Below, in pieces: positions 15,060 through 15,881 of a stretch of DNA of 15,881 nt; position 1 is the stretch's first letter, and the number at the start of each line of letters is the position of its first letter. Origin of the DNA: JBLYYQ01 sp048550035 (lineage in GTDB: Bacteria > Nitrospinota_A > UBA7883 > JBLYYQ01); contig JBLYYQ010000048.1 in NCBI GenBank assembly GCA_048550035.1, positions 1 to 15,881 on the forward strand, read 5' to 3'. The notes beneath the pieces are model-generated. The model saw only the letters and a program-made list of their open reading frames with translations. It searched no databases and was not told the DNA's origin. A program made the translations under genes and the position numbers.

Positions 15060-15881
15060 AGATAGTTCCGTTTAGGAACAAAACTATTTAAATGTTGACA
15101 AGAACTACATCTGAAATTGTAGCTCGCCTCCTCATAAGAACAGTTTTGACAGATATATAATGAAGCTTCCGATTTGATATTAACTATCGCTTTAGCTAGA
15201 AATTCGTTAGCAATCTCCAAATTATGCTCATGCAAGTTGGCAGTGGCTAGTAGCAAGTTTGAGAGCATCATCCCTCCAACATTCTCTTTTGCTCCCTCCA
15301 ACAGTAGTCGACCTTCAGACGATCTACCATTTTCAATCAACGCAATTCCTTTGTAAATCAGAATGATAGAGCTATCTACCCTCTCTGTCAGATAACTATC
15401 TATCTTATTTATCAGCCAATCAATATTATCTGGTGTCGCATTACTTAAATGGAAAAGTGAAGGACCAATAACACCGTTTCGCAATGAACGCTTTATACTT
15501 TTAGCGATAGTCGATTTAGAACTATCCTCTCCTAGCTCTATCTTATATTTGAGCATATATGCAGGCTCAAATATAGGGTTCAGGTCGATTATCTCATTTA
15601 AAATGAGATCAGCTTCATGATTTAATCCTGATTCGAATTTTGTTGTTGCTCTGTTGAAAAGTAGGTTAGTAAGTAAAGATTTTTCATCTAAAACTTCCGT
15701 TTTATTAACCTTTTTTATGATCTTTTTAGTTAAATAAAGAGCAGTTTCTATCTGATTTAGCTTAAAGCTTATCGCCCGTTTCTGTTTCAATAAGAGGAGC
15801 TCTTCACCGAACATAGTAATTGCTTTATCGATAACCATCTTAGCTTTCTCATACTCGGTTGCACTTAAATAGTCATCCGCA
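15056..15881 (-). CDS. LapB/YciM-like TPR protein with C-terminal metal-binding ribbon (5' end outside window)
   Basis: The frame stays open past an ATG at 15838 to the window edge, and the extra codons (DYLSATEYEKAKM) continue a TPR-like helix, so the start lies outside. The visible 274 codons are mostly helix pairs resembling degenerate tetratricopeptide repeats, for example LLFNRATTKFESGLNHEAD and IALIENGRSSEGRLLLEGA. The last 35 residues hold CQNC-x10-CSSC followed by a Pro, the layout of the rubredoxin-like ribbon that ends LapB. In E. coli LapB, an inner-membrane-anchored protein, controls lipopolysaccharide synthesis by steering LpxC to FtsH for breakdown. The membrane anchor would lie upstream of the window. 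The usual WxCPxC of LapB is here FRCSSC, so the match is partial; another TPR protein with a zinc ribbon is possible. Confidence 0.7.
   Translation of the reverse strand, partial: ADDYLSATEYEKAKMVIDKAITMFGEELLLLKQKRAISFKLNQIETALYLTKKIIKKVNKTEVLDEKSLLTNLLFNRATTKFESGLNHEADLILNEIIDLNPIFEPAYMLKYKIELGEDSSKSTIAKSIKRSLRNGVIGPSLFHLSNATPDNIDWLINKIDSYLTERVDSSIILIYKGIALIENGRSSEGRLLLEGAKENVGGMMLSNLLLATANLHEHNLEIANEFLAKAIVNIKSEASLYICQNCSYEEASYNFRCSSCQHLNSFVPKRNYL

Noticed and set aside
15065..15079. GTTCC-GTTTA-GGAAC hairpin near the lapB-like stop as a terminator
   Set aside because: A five-pair stem with no proper T tract on either strand; too weak to call.
1..15881. tRNA, rRNA, CRISPR array, insertion sequence or phage genes
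   Set aside because: No repeat-spacer pattern, transposase, inverted-repeat pair or tRNA-like cloverleaf was noticed; all long gaps are under 150 nt.

Overview
The window comes from an AT-rich Gram-negative bacterium and is almost entirely housekeeping. The Gram-negative call rests on a LapB-like protein of lipopolysaccharide control, an NhaB-type Na+/H+ antiporter and a separate GlyS (beta-chain) glycyl-tRNA synthetase. TGA is used as a stop, for example at the ribD end, so the code is the standard bacterial one. The order glyS-ppdK and ribD-ribE-ribBA-ribH-nusB resembles what I remember from deltaproteobacteria-like lineages. That placement is from memory and weak; nothing here fixes the taxon.

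Layout: the left edge holds the 3' part of topA (+ strand), with four zinc ribbons. From about 944 to 13969 every gene lies on the - strand, in transcription order glyS, ppdK, ribD, ribE, ribBA, ribH, nusB, a metallophosphoesterase gene, holA, nhaB, then after wider gaps a STAS-domain gene and an unrecognised 136-aa gene. From glyS to nhaB the gaps are between a 4-nt overlap and about 58 nt, with no obvious terminator, so one long operon is plausible. Its likely promoter lies upstream of glyS, in the 127-bp divergent region 13970-14096. The facing gene there is ypdA-like (+ strand), with its own extended -10 promoter. A lapB-like gene (- strand) converges on ypdA with overlapping stop codons and runs off the right edge.

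How the genes fit together: the block contains all enzymes from GTP and ribulose 5-phosphate to riboflavin (RibBA, RibD, RibH, RibE), except the unassigned phosphatase step. No FMN riboswitch is visible in front of them. GlyS, RibA and DNA polymerase III (through HolA) belong to reactions that release pyrophosphate, and PPDK can consume pyrophosphate plus AMP to make ATP, so the shared operon may have a metabolic logic (inference).

No clearly new multi-gene system is visible. The points most worth checking are: a YpdA-like flavoprotein lacking the family's N-terminal cysteine, a His-to-Gln change at a metal-ligand position of the RibB domain, glyS without adjacent glyQ, and the unrecognised 136-aa protein. 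Start sites were re-chosen for nhaB and the phosphoesterase gene, and the genes at both edges are partial.
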